This document shows positions 12,201-26,500 of a stretch of 64,000 nt of DNA, in pieces. The translations under genes were made by a program, and so were the position numbers. How positions within the stretch are numbered: position 1 is the stretch's first letter; each line of letters opens with the position of its first letter. This DNA is from Vanilla planifolia (taxonomy: Eukaryota; Streptophyta; Magnoliopsida; Asparagales; Orchidaceae), in assembly GCA_023846275.1 (NCBI GenBank), contig JAIUJO010000157.1, forward strand, positions 671,946 to 735,945, in the 5' to 3' direction. The notes under the pieces are model-generated. The model saw only the letters and a list, made by a program, of their open reading frames with translations. It ran no database searches and had not been told where the DNA came from.

Positions 12201-14658
12201 TTAAATTAATTGTGATGATCGAGACTTATTCAATGTTATTTGTTTCTTCTTGATTGAACCTCCTTTGAAATTATTCTGAATGTCTAAAGCAAGTAAGAAA
12301 AACTAAAATCAAAGTCTTACTTTACTAATAAGAAAATATGTGAAAAAAGAAAAATAAGACAAACTAGAGCAATGTAATATAATCATATAAAAGCAATTGA
12401 AAGGTCACATGGAGGAGATTTAGAGCTACTAAGCATCATCAAAAATTTAAAGGGAAAAATTTTATAAATAAAATAAATTATACGAGAAAGTTGTATTCCA
12501 AGATTCCAACGGGCAGAGCATAACATTCTTGAGCTTCGAATTAAGAAATTAAAAGTGCCTCGTAAAGTTCACAAAACCTTCACATACAAATATTTAAAAA
12601 TATAAAATTATAATTCAATTTAATGGAGCTCATCAAGACTAGTCCAAAGATAGTTTTTCATCGGCATTGGAATTCATTTGAAATTTCTTTATATTATTAT
12701 AGTAAATAAACTAAAATAAAAATAAATATTTATTTCAATATTAAGAAAAATGTAAAAAACTAAAATGAGATATATTGAAGAAAAATAATAAAGGAAAATT
12801 AAAACATGTAAATGTTACTTGTTCAAAGAATTAGGTTTTGTAGTAATATAACCAAATCAAGGTAAAAAAATATAAAAATTGAGATATTTTTTATAGGAAG
12901 TTGAATTCCATTATTCTATAGAGAGAAGTACAACTACATTTGCTTTAAGATGATCATATCTGGCTTAGAATTGTAAATTACTAACATAAATAAGCTTAAA
13001 TAGTAAAAAAATAATTTCTAAAATTGAATCACATATATATTTTGACTAAAATAAGATAAATTGATGTAACATAGTTAATCCAAATAATTGTGATGTAAAG
13101 GTCTCATAAGAATAAATTTTGAGTTATATAGTAATATAACAAAATAAAAGTAAAACATTTGAGAAAATAGATAAATTAAATAAAAAACTTTCATTCTAAA
13201 ATACAAAGGAGAGTGAAACTAACATCCTCATTCATAAAATCAAGTACAAATCAAAATCACTAGTAGAGCAGGCAAAAACTAAGAAAATAAAATGTTCCAT
13301 AATATTTAAATTAAGATTTGATTAGATTGAACAAATGAGATGAATTATATAAGAAAGTTGCATTTCTACAAACGAAGGAAATTAAGCATAACATCCTCTA
13401 TCATTAAATGAGGTAAATTAAAATGTCACAAAAAGTATGCTAAAACATTAAAACAATGTTTAAAGAAATATAAATGAGAATTATTAGTACAAAACAAAAA
13501 ATAATAAGAAAATTTAGTTTTAATATAAAGTAAATATATATTAAAACTAAAATAAGTTAAATTGAAGTAATAAGATGCTAAAAAGTTTAATTACAACATT
13601 CCTGATCATAAAATAAAGTTTCAGTTAAAATGCCACATAACGATTCCCAAAACTTCAGGAAATAAAAAATTTGAAAATCTAAAACTAAACTTGTAATAAC
13701 ATTGTGGTCATTGAGATTTGTTCAACAAAATCTGTTACCTTCATCTAGCCACAAAGGAAATTTCTTAAAATTACCAAACTAAACACACAAAATTATTAAT
13801 CAAAATATTTTTTTAATTCTAAAAATATATATATTAAAGCTTAAAAAAGATAAATTGATGCAATGTAATATGACAATGTCATTGTGATTTAGAGGACACA
13901 TAAGGGAAGATTTAGTGTTACATAGTACTATGACAAATTCAATGCAAAATATTTTAACAAATATTATAAATTATATTGGAAATTTTTATTTGATGTTACT
14001 AAAAAGATTAAGTGTAACATTCATAATCATTAATTAGGTAGCAATCAAAATATCTCATATAATGGGCTAGACCTTTAGATAAAACATTTAAAAATATTAA
14101 AATTATTATTTAATTTAATAAAAATATCAAGATAAGCTCAATGATGTTTTTTCATATCTATTGGACCTCATTTAAAATTTTTGCAAAATACAAAAGTAAA
14201 TATTCATAAATAATAATAAATAAGTACTTATATATTAATAATATAAATATTAAAACAAAAGTAAGAGAAATTCATGTGATGAAGTGAAACCAAATTGAAT
14301 TAAACTAAAGGTCCTATTGGAGGAGATTTAGAGTTTCAAAGTAATATAACAAAACTAATGCCAAAAATATAAATAAAATGAGAATAATTATAAAAGAAAA
14401 TTATATACCAAGATACTAAAGAGATAGTCTTATAATCTTGATTATCATGTTAGGTGCAAGTTAAAACATCTTATAAAGCATAAAAAAATCTTAAGAAATA
14501 AAACAATAAAAATACTAAAAATAAATATTTAATTTTATTGAGCTTGTTGGGGTAAGTCCAATGACTTTTATTTTGCATTCATCAGAGCTCATTTCAAATT
14601 TCCACAAATTATCGAATAAATAAGCATAAATAATAAAAAATTATTATTTTATTATTAA

Positions 14659-14674
14659 ATATATATATATATAT
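14659..14674. repeat. Short (AT)n run inside a satellite monomer
   Basis: A short run of alternating AT sits where the monomer normally reads AAATATATATTAAAGCT, just after the AT dyad. It is at the same monomer position as the run at 23552-23572, which shows that this site tends to expand. The boundaries merge into AT-rich surroundings and are approximate. Confidence 0.8.
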
Positions 14675-16504
14675 TAAATTTCAAATCGGATAAATTGAAA
14701 AAATGTAATATAAAAAAACAAAAGTCTTGTAAAGGTTAAATGATAGTATAATTAGGTTTTCATAGTAATCTAACCAAATCTAGGCAAAATATTTGAAAAA
14801 ATAAGCTAAATTGTTTGTGAAATTAACTTCCAAAATACTAAGGAGATCATGGGTGGTATAATTCTTTGTTAAATCTATCATAAATCAAAATTATCATAAT
14901 CTATGCCAAAACCCTTGAAAATAAAATATATAAAATATTTAATTCGTTAGAGTTCCTTTAGACTAGTCCAACTACATTTGTTTCATCTCAATCAAATTTT
15001 GTTTAGAATAATTGTGAATTCCCAAAGTCAATAAGCATTGATAATAGGAAATAATATTTTGAAAACAAAAAAATAATTTATTTAAGTTGAAATAACATAA
15101 ATTGAAGTAAAGTAGTAAAAGATAATCAAAGCAATGTAAGGTTTGACAGGAGGAGAATTAGAGTAACATAGTAATATGACAAAATGAAAGTAAAAAAATT
15201 TATGAAAGGAGACAAATCATTTAGGGGAGTTGTAGTATAAAATATTACAAACAACAGGTCTAAAATCTTCGATCATAAGATTAGCTGCAAATAGAATTGA
15301 CTAGTAAAACATGCCCAAAACCTAGAAAATAAATGAATTCTTAATAATATAAAAAATAAGATTTAATTGGACAGAAGAAGTTAAGATGATTGCAATAATA
15401 TTTATTTCATCTCTATCACACCTTGTTAGGAATTATTAATAATTACCAAAACAAATAAACATAAATAATAATGAATTATTATTTTTATATGAAGCCAAAA
15501 TATAATAAAGTTAATATAAAATATATTATGGCAACATATTATAGCAAAACGAATGCGATGTAAAGTCAAATGAGTGGAAAATTAGAGTTTCATAATAACC
15601 TAACCAAATCTAAGAGAAGAATTAGAACAAATGTGATGAATTACATAGGAAAGTTGCATTCCTACACACTAAGTAGGCCGAGTGCGACATCCTTAATCGT
15701 TAAATCAAGTATGAATTAAAATGTAACTTAAAATATTCCAAAACACTGGAAAATAAAGTATTTAAAATATAAAAATTGATTATTATGAAAAAAATAATTC
15801 TTTTAATGCTATTCAAATATTTATTAAAACTAAAATATGTTAAATTGATCTAATGTAACCAAATGAAATCAATGCAATGAAAAAGTCAAGTGAGAAGGGA
15901 ATTAGAGTTTTATTGTAACATAACCAAGCTAAAGTTTAGAAATTTTATAAATGTGATAAAGTTAACAATAATGTTGTGCTCTAAGATATTAAGAAGTTTG
16001 AGTGCAACATCCTCAATCATAAAATATGGTAAGAGTCCAAATATCACATAAGACAAGCCAAAATTCTAGAAAACAAAATATTTGAGAAATATAAAAACTT
16101 GATTTTTAATTGGAATGTGCTCTTTAAGACTTATTCAATGATATTTGTTGCATCTTAACTGGACCTTGTTTAAAATTACTTTGAATTTTTCATCTAAATA
16201 AGCAAAAAAAACTTTATTTAATACTAAGAAAATATATATTAAAACTAAAAAGATATATTAAAACTTTGTAATAAGACTAAGTTAATGTAGTCTTAAGATC
16301 ATCTGAAAGGAGATTTAAAGTTATGTAGTAATATAACTAATTTAATACGAAAAATTTGAAGAATTAAGATAAATTGTATAGGAAAGTAGCATTCCATATT
16401 ATGAATAAATCGAGTGTAGCATCGTTCATCATCAAATCAACTAAAAAAATCTAATAAAATATTTTAAAATTATATAAAAATATACATTTAATTAGACATA
16501 GCCC

Positions 16505-16541
16505 ATCGAGATGAGTCCAACGACATTTGTTTCATCTCAAT
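16505..16541 (+). repeat. Representative copy of the monomer dyad (hyphenated inverted repeat)
   Basis: The left arm ATCGAGATGA (16505-16514) and right arm TCATCTCAAT (16532-16541) pair at 9 of 10 positions across a 17-nt spacer. The same geometry, with the same 17-nt spacer, appears at 27791-27827 and 30117-30153 (8 of 10 pairs each), and weaker versions recur through the array. The mismatches between copies are mostly CG versus TG or CA, and the inferred ancestral arms, with C restored, are perfectly complementary. The element could extrude as a hairpin or act as a palindromic protein-binding site; neither is demonstrated. Confidence 0.82.
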
Positions 16542-16885
16542 AAAACATTGTTTAGAGTTACTATGAATTAAAAAATGATTTAAACACAAAAAGAGAATTA
16601 TTATTTTAGTATTAAGTTAATATATAAAAAAGTAAAATGAGATATTTTCAAGAAATGTAATAAAAGTAAATAAAAACAAACTTTTGAAAATATTGGTTAA
16701 GTAGTACAAGAAAATTGCATTTAATGATACTATAGAGATAGAATGCAACATCATCAATCATTAAATTATAAAATAATTTAAATGACACATAAAACATGCC
16801 AAAACCTTTTAAATAAATTATTTAAAATATAAAAATTTAATAGTAACTGGATAGAGCTCATCGAGATGAGTCAAATGACGTTTGA

Positions 16886-18005
16886 TTCTTACCTAATTTG
16901 ATGATTGATTAGGTAACAATAAAACACTATAAAGTTAAGGAATGCAACTAGTTCTCATATTTCTTCAAATATTTTTCTTTGATTTAATTATATTATTATA
17001 TAACTCTAAGTCTCTTATCTTTTGACATTTAAATCACTTCAATTTAGTTGCATTATATTTCTTTATTTTATATCATTTCAACTTTAAAATTGTTTACCTC
17101 ATATTAAAAAAATAATTTAATTTTATTTAAGATTATTTAACTTTGTAATTTGTAGTTATTCTAAATAAGGTCTAATTAAGATAAAATAAACATCATTGTA
17201 CTCATGCCTATAACCTATATCTATTTAAATTTTTATATCTATAATCCTAAATATTTTATTTTCTAATGTTTTGGGATGTTTTATTGAATAATTTGATTCA
17301 TACCTATATTCATAATTGATTATATTACACTTGATCTACTTTTTGTCTTAGAATGTAACATTCCTATACAATATATCTCATTAATTTATATTTTTTTGAT
17401 TGATTTTGTTATATTATTATGTAACTCTATATCTTTTATTATGTGACCTTTACATTGATTTGATTTGATTACATTACATTATATCAATTTATCATATTTT
17501 ATCTTTAATATATGTATATAATTAATATTAAAATAATAATTTAGTATTATTTAAGCTTATTTTTTATGACAATTTATAATAATTACAAATGATGACTAAT
17601 GGAGATGAAAAAAACTTTGTTAGACTCATCTTAATAAGTTATATCTCATTAAATATTCATGTTTGTTTTTTCTAAAACACTTCTCTATATGAGATATATC
17701 CTACTAAATATTCATTTTAATATTTTAATAATTTTATTTTGTAGTGTTTTGGAATATTTTACAAAATATATTGATGCATATCTAATTTGATAATCAAGGA
17801 TGTTCTCCTCGATCTCCTTAATATTTTACAAGATATGTTTGAATGCATATTTTTGATAGAATTTATCTTATTTCATTATGTTGTTTACTTTGATTTAGTT
17901 ATATTGGCAAGCAACATGAAATCCTCTCTTGTGTGACTTTTAAATCACTTTGATTTAGTTATATTACATTGCTTTAATTTTTATAATTTATATACTTTAT
18001 TTAGA
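16886..18005 (-). repeat. Reverse-oriented satellite segment of about 1.1 kb
   Basis: From about 16886 the monomer landmarks appear as their reverse complements, for example TTACCTAATTTGATGATTG, then ATTTCTTCAAATATTTTTC, then TTTGATTTAATTATATTATT. The segment holds a little under three monomer lengths. At about 18005 the forward landmarks return with GACGAGAGTTCATTG. The forward array stops within a dyad on the left and restarts at a dyad on the right, so it stays nearly in phase across the interruption. The switch points are read by eye and could be off by about 10-20 bp. Confidence 0.87.
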
Positions 18006-21000
18006 TTATAGACGAGAGTTCATTGAAGTTTGTTTAATCTCGATTGAGCCTCACTAGTAGCTATTACAAATTCCTAAAAGAAATATGCATAAAGTATATA
18101 AATTATTACTTTATGAAAATATGTACTAAAGTTTAGATGAAATACATTGAAGCAATATAATGTAACTAAATCAAAGAGATGTAAATATAATATAAGAAAA
18201 GAATTTTGGCTTCATAGTAATAAAACCAAATCAAAGCAAAAGATTTGAAAAAATTACATAAATTATGCAAAAAAAGTTGCATTCCTTATTACTAATGGGA
18301 TTGAGTGTGACATCCATGGTACTCAAATCATATATTAACCAAAATTTCTCATCAAGCTTATAAATTCCTTCAAAATATAAAAATAAATATTTAATTTGAT
18401 GGAGGTCATTAGGTTGTGTCTAATAATGTTTGTTTTCTCTCTATCAAATCCTGTTATACATAATTAAAAATTATCACAGGTAATAATTAAAAATAAAGAT
18501 AAATTATTATTTAAATACAACATGAGTAAATATGAAAACTAAGAAAAATAAATTAAAGAAATTTATTAAAAAAGTCAAAGATGTATAAAGTTGACTTAAT
18601 GAGAGATTTTGTTTTACAAAATAATAGCCTTATCAACACGAAACATTTCAAGAAATGAGATGATTTGAATTTGAAAGCTAAATTCCATGATACTAAGGAG
18701 ATTAGTTATAAAATCCTTAATCCTTAAATTAAGTATGAATGAAATGTCTACTAAAGTATGACAAAACCCTAGAACAAATAATTTTTGAAAATTTAAAAAT
18801 TATTTGTAAATAGATAAAGCTTGTTGAGACGAGTCTAATAATATTTGTTACTGTGAATTACAAGGGTAATAAGAATAAATAATTATCAATTTCTACTTTA
18901 ATATTAAGAATATATATTTTAAATTTGAAATGAGATAAATTGAGGCAATGTAATGTTACTAAATAAATAACATGTAAGGCTTACACGAGAAAGGATTTAT
19001 TGCTCCACGTCACAAAAGTAAATCAAAATGAAAATTTTGAAAAACTAAGATAAATATTTAGCAAAGTGGCATTCTATGATGGTCAGAGGAATAAGTGTAG
19101 TATCATCAATTGCCAAATCAAGTACGATTGAAAATGACTCCTAAAACATACCAAAATCCTTAAGAATAAAATATTTAAAAACATAAAAATAAATATTTAG
19201 AGGAAAGTTGCATTTTCATGTATTATGAATTTCAAATGTGACATCTTCGATAGTCAAACTACGTTTGAAAGAAAAGTACTCATTAAGTGTAATATAAAAT
19301 TGAATATTTTACTTGATAGAGCTAATCAAGAGAAGTCCAACAAAGTTATTTTCATCTTCTTTGGATCTCGTGTGAAATTATAACAATTGCAAAATTTGAA
19401 TAGAACAAATAATAGTAGAATAATATTTCAAAATTATGTAAATATAGATTAAAGTTGAAATAAGATAAATTAAAACATTGTAACAAAAATAAACCTTCTA
19501 ATGTAAATATAACAGGAGAAGACAAATAGAGTTACCTATTTATATTACTTCAAAGCAAAACATTTAAGAAATTAGCTAAATAATATTGGAAAGTTTCTTT
19601 CCATGATTCTAAGAGGATCAACATCATCTATCATCAAATTAGTTCCAATAAAAAGTTCTCATAAAGCGTGAAAAGTCTATAAAAAAGATACTTGAAAAAA
19701 AAATTAATATTTAAATTGATAGAGCTTGTCAAGATTAGTCAAGCAATCTTTTTGCCTTAATTATACCTTATTTGGAATTATCATGTATTACAAAAGTAAA
19801 GAAGCATAGAAAATAATAAAGTATTACTTTAATAGAATAAGGATATATATTAAAGTTTAAATAAGATAAATTAAAGCAATGAAATAAAATAAAATCATAG
19901 ATATGTAACAAATGCATTTAAGGAGAATTAGACTTACATAGTAATATAGTTAAATCAAAGTGATAATTTGAAGAAATAAGAAAATTTTATAATAAAGTTG
20001 CATTCAAAGATACTCAGGAGATTTAGTATAACATTCTTGATCATTAAATCTTATACTAATTAAAATGTTTATTAATGCATGTCAAATCTTTAGAAAATAA
20101 AAATACTTTAAACTTTGGAATTAATTTTTAATTAGAGAAATACTAAGAAGATGAGTCTAACAAAGTTTGTTTCATCTTGGTTGGGCTTCATTTGGACTTA
20201 TGGTGAAATTACATGATATATAATCATAAAAAAATAATAAATTTTTAATTTTATCTTATGCAAATTTGTATTATAGTTGAGATAAGGAAACTTGAACTTA
20301 TGTAATATAACTAAATCATGGTAAAGTAATGGTCACACAAGAAGAGAATTAGAATTTTATAGTAATATAACAAAATTATAGCAAAATAATTAAAAAATTA
20401 AGGAATATTGTGTGAGAAAGTTGCGTTCAAATAGACTTTGGATATCAACTATAAAATCCTTGATCATAAAATCGATCGAAATATCTCATAAAGCATACAA
20501 AAATACTCAATAAATAGAATATTTTTAAATTTTTTGTAAAAGATAAAGTGAATATTTAGTTATATAAGTCTTATTGAGATGAGTTAGATGATAATCATTT
20601 CACCTCAGTCAGGCTTCACTCGAAATTACTATGAATTCGCACTAAAATAATAAATAATTATAAATCAAAGAGAAAAAAAGATAAATTGAAGCAATGTAAC
20701 AGTATAAAATCAAAATAATGTCATGATCACATGAGAACGGCATTATATTTACATTATATTTTAGCTAAATCAATGTGAAAAATTTAAAGAAATGTGATAA
20801 ATGTTATAAGAAAGTATCATTCCAAGATAATGAAGAGATCAAGGATAAATTCATCTATTGTTAAATAAGAAAATAATCAAAATATCTCTAAAAGTATACC
20901 AAATTCTTAGAGAATAAAAAATTAAATATGCCAAAATTAGTATCTAATTTTATATACCTCATTAAATGGGTGCAATGGTATTTGTTTCATCTCCGTTAGG

Positions 21001-23551
21001 CCTTATTTGGAGTTATTTTGAGTTACCATTAAAAATAGGCATAAATAATAATCATTATTTTGTTATTAAGAATTTATATATATTAAAGAAATGATAAGGT
21101 AAATTGAAGCATAGTAATAAATCCAAACAAAATTGATCTAGTGGTAACACGAGAGGAGGTTTAGAGTTACATAGGAGTATAGCGAAATAAATGCAAAAAA
21201 ATTAAAAAAATAAGATAAACAATATGAGAAGTTGCATTCTATGATCCCAAGAATGTATATTGTAAAATCCTTAATCAACAAATCATGTATGAATGAAATT
21301 ATAATGTAGAGAATTTCAAAACTTTAAAAAATAAATATGGAAGAGAATTAAAAAAATATTTATCAATAAATTGCTTACTAAGACGAGTGCAATGATATTT
21401 TTTCATCTCGATTGGAACTCATTTAAAATTATTATAAATTACTAACTAAAATAAACAAAAAATTAATAGAATATTATTTTAATAAAAAGTAAATATATCA
21501 AAAATCTTAATTGAGATAAATTAATGCATAGGAATACGAGAAATGAAAAATAATATAAATATCATATGATAGAGGCTTTAAAGTTACATAGTAGTATAAT
21601 GAAATCAAAGTAAAACATTTGAAGTGATATAAATTATACAACCTAAATTCCAAGACACTAAATATATCAAGTATAACACCCTTGAACATTAAATTAACTA
21701 CAAATTAGAATATTCAATAAAGTGTGCCATTACTAGAGTTAAACAAAAATTTAAAAATTTCATAATGAATAAGTTTTTGGATAAAGTGTGTTAAGGCAAG
21801 TCCAATGAAACTTGTTTCATCTTGATAGAACCTTATTTAGAATTACTACCAAATACAAAAATAAAAAATAATAATAAATTATTATTTTAATATTAAGTGA
21901 ACAAATATGAAAGCTGAAATAAGATAATTTAGGCATTACAATATGACCAAATTTAGGCAATGTAAAGGTCATTTGAGAAATAATTTAAAGTATCATAGTA
22001 ATATAACAAATTGAAAACATAAAATTTGAAGAAATGAGAAAAATGGTAAGACAAAGCTACATTTTAAGATACTAAGGAGGTCAACTATAACATCTTTTAT
22101 TATAAAATTGACAAAAAACTCAAAATCTTTAATAAAACAAGATAAAAATATAAAAATAAAACATTTATAAATATAAAAATGAATGTTAAATTTGACAGAG
22201 CTCATCAAAATAAGTGTAACAATATCTGTTTCCTCTTTATTATAATATGTTTGGAATTATTACATAATACAAAAATTTACAAGAATTAATAAAAATAAAT
22301 TATTATTTTAATCTTCAATTAATTATATTAAAGTTTAAATTAGATAAATTGATGTAATACAATATTACAAATTCAAATCATTGTGATGGTCACAGTAAAG
22401 GACACTTAGCATTACACTGTAAAGTAACAAAATTGAAAAAAGAATTTGAAGAAATGACATCAAGCATAAGGGAAAGTTTAATTCCAAAATACAAATGAGA
22501 TTGAGTCCAACAGCTTGGATCATCAAATTAAGTACAAATTAAAATGACACATAAAACATGCCAAAACTATAAAAAAAATATTTAAAAGTATAAAATGGAT
22601 TGTTTAATTAGATAAATGCTGTTAGTATGAGTGATATGATATTTTTTAATCTAAATCTAACCTCAATAAGACCTTTTATGAACTGTCAAAATATATAAGC
22701 ACAAATCGTAATAAGTTATTACTTTAATATTAAGTGAATGTACATAATAAAGCTTAAATATGATAAATTAACGAAATATGCTATAATCAATTTAAAGTGA
22801 TGTATTGGTCACAAGAGAGGTGGTTTAAGGTCATGTTAAAATATAACCACACTAAAGTAAAACAATTTAAGTAATAAAATAAATTGTAGAAGTTCTAATC
22901 CAAGGTATTAAGAAGATCAAATGTTACATTCTCAATTATCAAATAAAGTTTCAATCAAAATATTTTGAGAAATATGCAAAGATATTAGAAAATAAAATAT
23001 TTAAAACATAAAATGAAATTTTCATTTGATACAGCTCATCGGACATCTCCATGAAATATTTTTTTTGACCTCATTGGACCTTATTTGGAATTAATCATAA
23101 AAACAAATATGCATAAGCAATAATAAATTACTATTTTAATCTTAAGTAAATATATATTAATGCTGAAATGTGATAAATTAGAGAAAAATAATCTAAGCAA
23201 ATATAAGACATTTGAAGGTGAAATGAGAGTTGATTTAGAGTTACTATATGATATTACTAAATAAACATGAAAAATCAAAAAAATTATATAAATTGCATAG
23301 AACACTAAAATCCAAGATATTAAATAAATTGGTGGTAGCATACTTGATTGTTAAGTCAATTACGAGACATAATATCTTGTAAAAGTTGTAAAAGCCTTAT
23401 AAAATTAAATGTTTAATTGGATAGAGCTTGTTAAAATGAGTCCAATGATGTATGTTTTGTTTCGATCTGACCCTATTTATAATTTCTTCATATAAGTAAA
23501 TTAAATGAGAATGAATAATAAAAAATTATTATTTTAATATTAAGTAAATGA

Positions 23552-23572
23552 ATATATATATATATATATATA
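23552..23572. repeat. (AT)n microsatellite, about 10 units
   Basis: A run of about 21 bp of alternating AT inside a monomer, after the TTATTATTTTAATATTAAG landmark. It is at the same monomer position as the short run near 14659. Confidence 0.92.
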
Positions 23573-26500
23573 AATTAAAAATGAGATAAATTGAAGTGAA
23601 TAATTTAATCAGAACAAAGACAAGTAATGGCCACATGTGATGAGATTTATACTTACATAATAATATTACCAAATTAAAGTGAAACATTAGAAGAAATAAG
23701 AGAAATTCTTTGAGAATGTTGCTTTCCAAAATACAAAGGATATCGAATGTAACATCATGGATTGTCAAATCCTGAATGAATCAAAATGTCTTCTAAAACA
23801 TCCAATAATTCTTGTAAAAAATATTTAAAATATAAAAATAAATATTTAATTATTAATTACCAAAATAGAAGAGTATAAATAAAATGAAATTATTATTTTC
23901 ATAATAACTAGATATTCAATAAAGCCCAACATAAGATAAATTGAAACGTAATATAAACAATAACATTTATCTAAAGGACATACAAGAGGAGAATTGGAGT
24001 TTTATAGTAATATAACTAAATCAAAGAAAAACATTTGAAGAAATATGATAAGTTGTATAGATTACTATATTCCATGATACCAATGAGAATTAGTGCAATA
24101 TCATTGATGGTCAATTAAGTAGAAACCAAAATATCTCATAAAGCATGCAAAAAGGCTAGAAAATAAAATATTTAAAAATATTAGAATGTGTATATAATTA
24201 GATAGAGCTTATTAAGATGAGTTCAAATATTTATTTCTTCTTAATCAAAAAGTTTTTCAAATTACTTTGACTTAAATAAGTCATAAGATTAAAAATATTT
24301 GATTATTACTTTCATATTTGGTGAATATATAGTAAAATGAAAATGTGATAAATTGAAGCAATGTATGACAAATAATTCAAAGTGATGTCAATGTCACATG
24401 AATGGCGATATAGAGGTTTATACTAATAAATCCATATTGAAAAGCTAAGCATTTTAAGAAATAAGATAACTTATATTAGAAAACAAAATTCAATGATATT
24501 AATAATATACAATATTGTATCCTTGTTTATCAAATAAGTTGTCAATCATAATTTGTGATAAGGTGGGTCCAAATCATCGAAACAAAATTTTAAAAAAATA
24601 TAAAATGGAATGTTTATTTTCTTAGAGCTAGTCAAGATGAATCAATGACTTGTGTTTCATATCAATCATACCTTATTTAAAATACTATGAATTACCAAAG
24701 TAAATAAGTATAAATAAAAAAATATTATATGAATATAAAATAACTATATAATAAGACTAAAATGAGATAAATTGGAACGTTGTGATATAATAAAATTAAA
24801 GACATGTAATTGTAATATGGTAAAGCATTTGGAGTTAAATTTTAATAAAGTCAAATCACTATAAAATATTTGAAAAAACTTAGATAAATTGTATGAGTAA
24901 GCTAAATTCCATGGCACTAATAAGATAGAATATAATATCCTCAATCATCAAATTAGGTACAAATCATAATGCATATGCCAAAAAACTAGAAAATAAAATA
25001 TTTAATAGTACAATATAGAATATTTATGATAGAGCTTGCCAAGTTGTGTCTAACAGCATTTTTTTCATCTCAATTAGACAATGTTTGGAATTTCTCAAAC
25101 ATACTAAAGTAAATAAGTAGAATAATAATAAAGTATTTTTTTAACATTATTAAAATAAAACTAATGTTAAAATAAGATAAATTTGAGCAACTTATTATAA
25201 CTAAATAAAATACATGTAAATGTGACATGATATGAGGCTTATTGGCACAAAGTATTATGGTCTAATCAAAACAAATAATTAGAGGAAAAAAGAAAACTTG
25301 TACAGAGAAAAAACTTTACAACTTGCTGATGAGATCAAGTAAAACATCCTTGATCATCAAATTAAGAACAAATCAAAATATATCGTCAAACTATAAACTG
25401 TATTTGAAAGCAAAATATTTAAAAATATAAAATTAAATATTTAATTTGATAAAGCTTGCAAACTCATCTATAACAATGTTCTTCTTCATGATCGAACCCT
25501 GTTTGAAATTACTACAAATTACCAAGTAGAATAAGCATGTAAAATAAAAAAAATATTATTTTAATAATATGTAAATTTATAATATCACTCAAAATAAGAA
25601 TAAATGAAGCAATATGATTTAAATAATTTATGTTTTGAAAAGATCAAATGAAAGGTGAATTAGTGTATCATTGTAACATAATCAAATCAAAATAAAAACT
25701 TTGATGAATCAAGATAAATTGTATAGGAAATTTTCATTCCAAGATACTAAGGAGATCAAGTGTAATATTATCGATCATAAAACTTGGTGGAAATAAGTTG
25801 TAAAGCAAGAAATGAATCTTTATATTGTGTCAATAAAACCTTGTTTGTATCACTACAAATTATCAAACTATATAAGCATAAATAATAATAAATGATTATT
25901 TTAATATTATGTAAATATATATTAAATTTAAATGTCATAAAATGAATCTAGTAATCAAAGCAATGTAAAAGTCACATGCATGGTGTTTTAGAGCTACATA
26001 ATAATATAGTAAAACAAAAGAAAAAATGAAGGAATGAAATAAATTATGTGACAAAGTTGAATTCCAAGATACAAAGGAGATTGAGACAAAACTTTAATGG
26101 GATTTAGCTTCTTTAGATGAGTCCAATGAATTTTATTTCATCCATAAGTTATTATTTAAAAATACAACAAAGTTACTAATGCAAATGAACGTAAATAATA
26201 AAAAATTATTATTATAATATTGAGTAAACATATATTAATGGTTAAATGACAAAGTATATGAGAAATTTATTTTCCATGATGCTAAGGAAATTGAGTGTTA
26301 CATTCTAGAAATCTTGCATGATTCAAAATGTTTCACAAAGTGTACAAAAAACACTAGAAAAAAATTAAATAAATATAAAACTTAATTTTTTAATTGGATA
26401 GACCACATCTAGTCTAGTGTAATCACATTTGCTTCAAAATAATAATAAACAATTATTTTGATATTAAATAAATTTATATTAAACTTGAAAAGAGATAAAT

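Larger units (their letters stand above)
5223..16885 (+). repeat. AT-rich ~415-bp satellite, forward orientation, main left array
   Basis: Tandem monomers in forward orientation. In the best-preserved stretch the dyad segment recurs at about 7747, 8163, 8581 and 8998, giving spacings of 416-418 bp. Elsewhere spacing drops where parts are missing. Monomer order, starting from the dyad: dyad; AT dyad (AATAATAAATTATTATT); GAGATAAATTGAAGCAATG; TAATATAACCAAATCAAAG; GTGATGTAAAGGTCACA; GAGAATTAGAGTTTCATAG; a second TAATATAACCAAATCAAAG; GAAATGAGATAAATT; GTTGCATTCCAAGATACTA; CATCCTTGATCATCAAATT; CATAAAGCATGCC; and an A-rich tail. Copies are strongly diverged from each other, so the array looks old or weakly homogenised. 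The array ends at an orientation switch close to 16885. I see no gene in this 11.7 kb. Confidence 0.92.

Noticed and set aside
16505..16541. Intrinsic transcription terminator or tRNA-like hairpin
   Set aside because: The dyad recurs in every monomer, has a 17-nt loop and no adjacent gene, and eukaryotic context makes a rho-independent terminator meaningless here.
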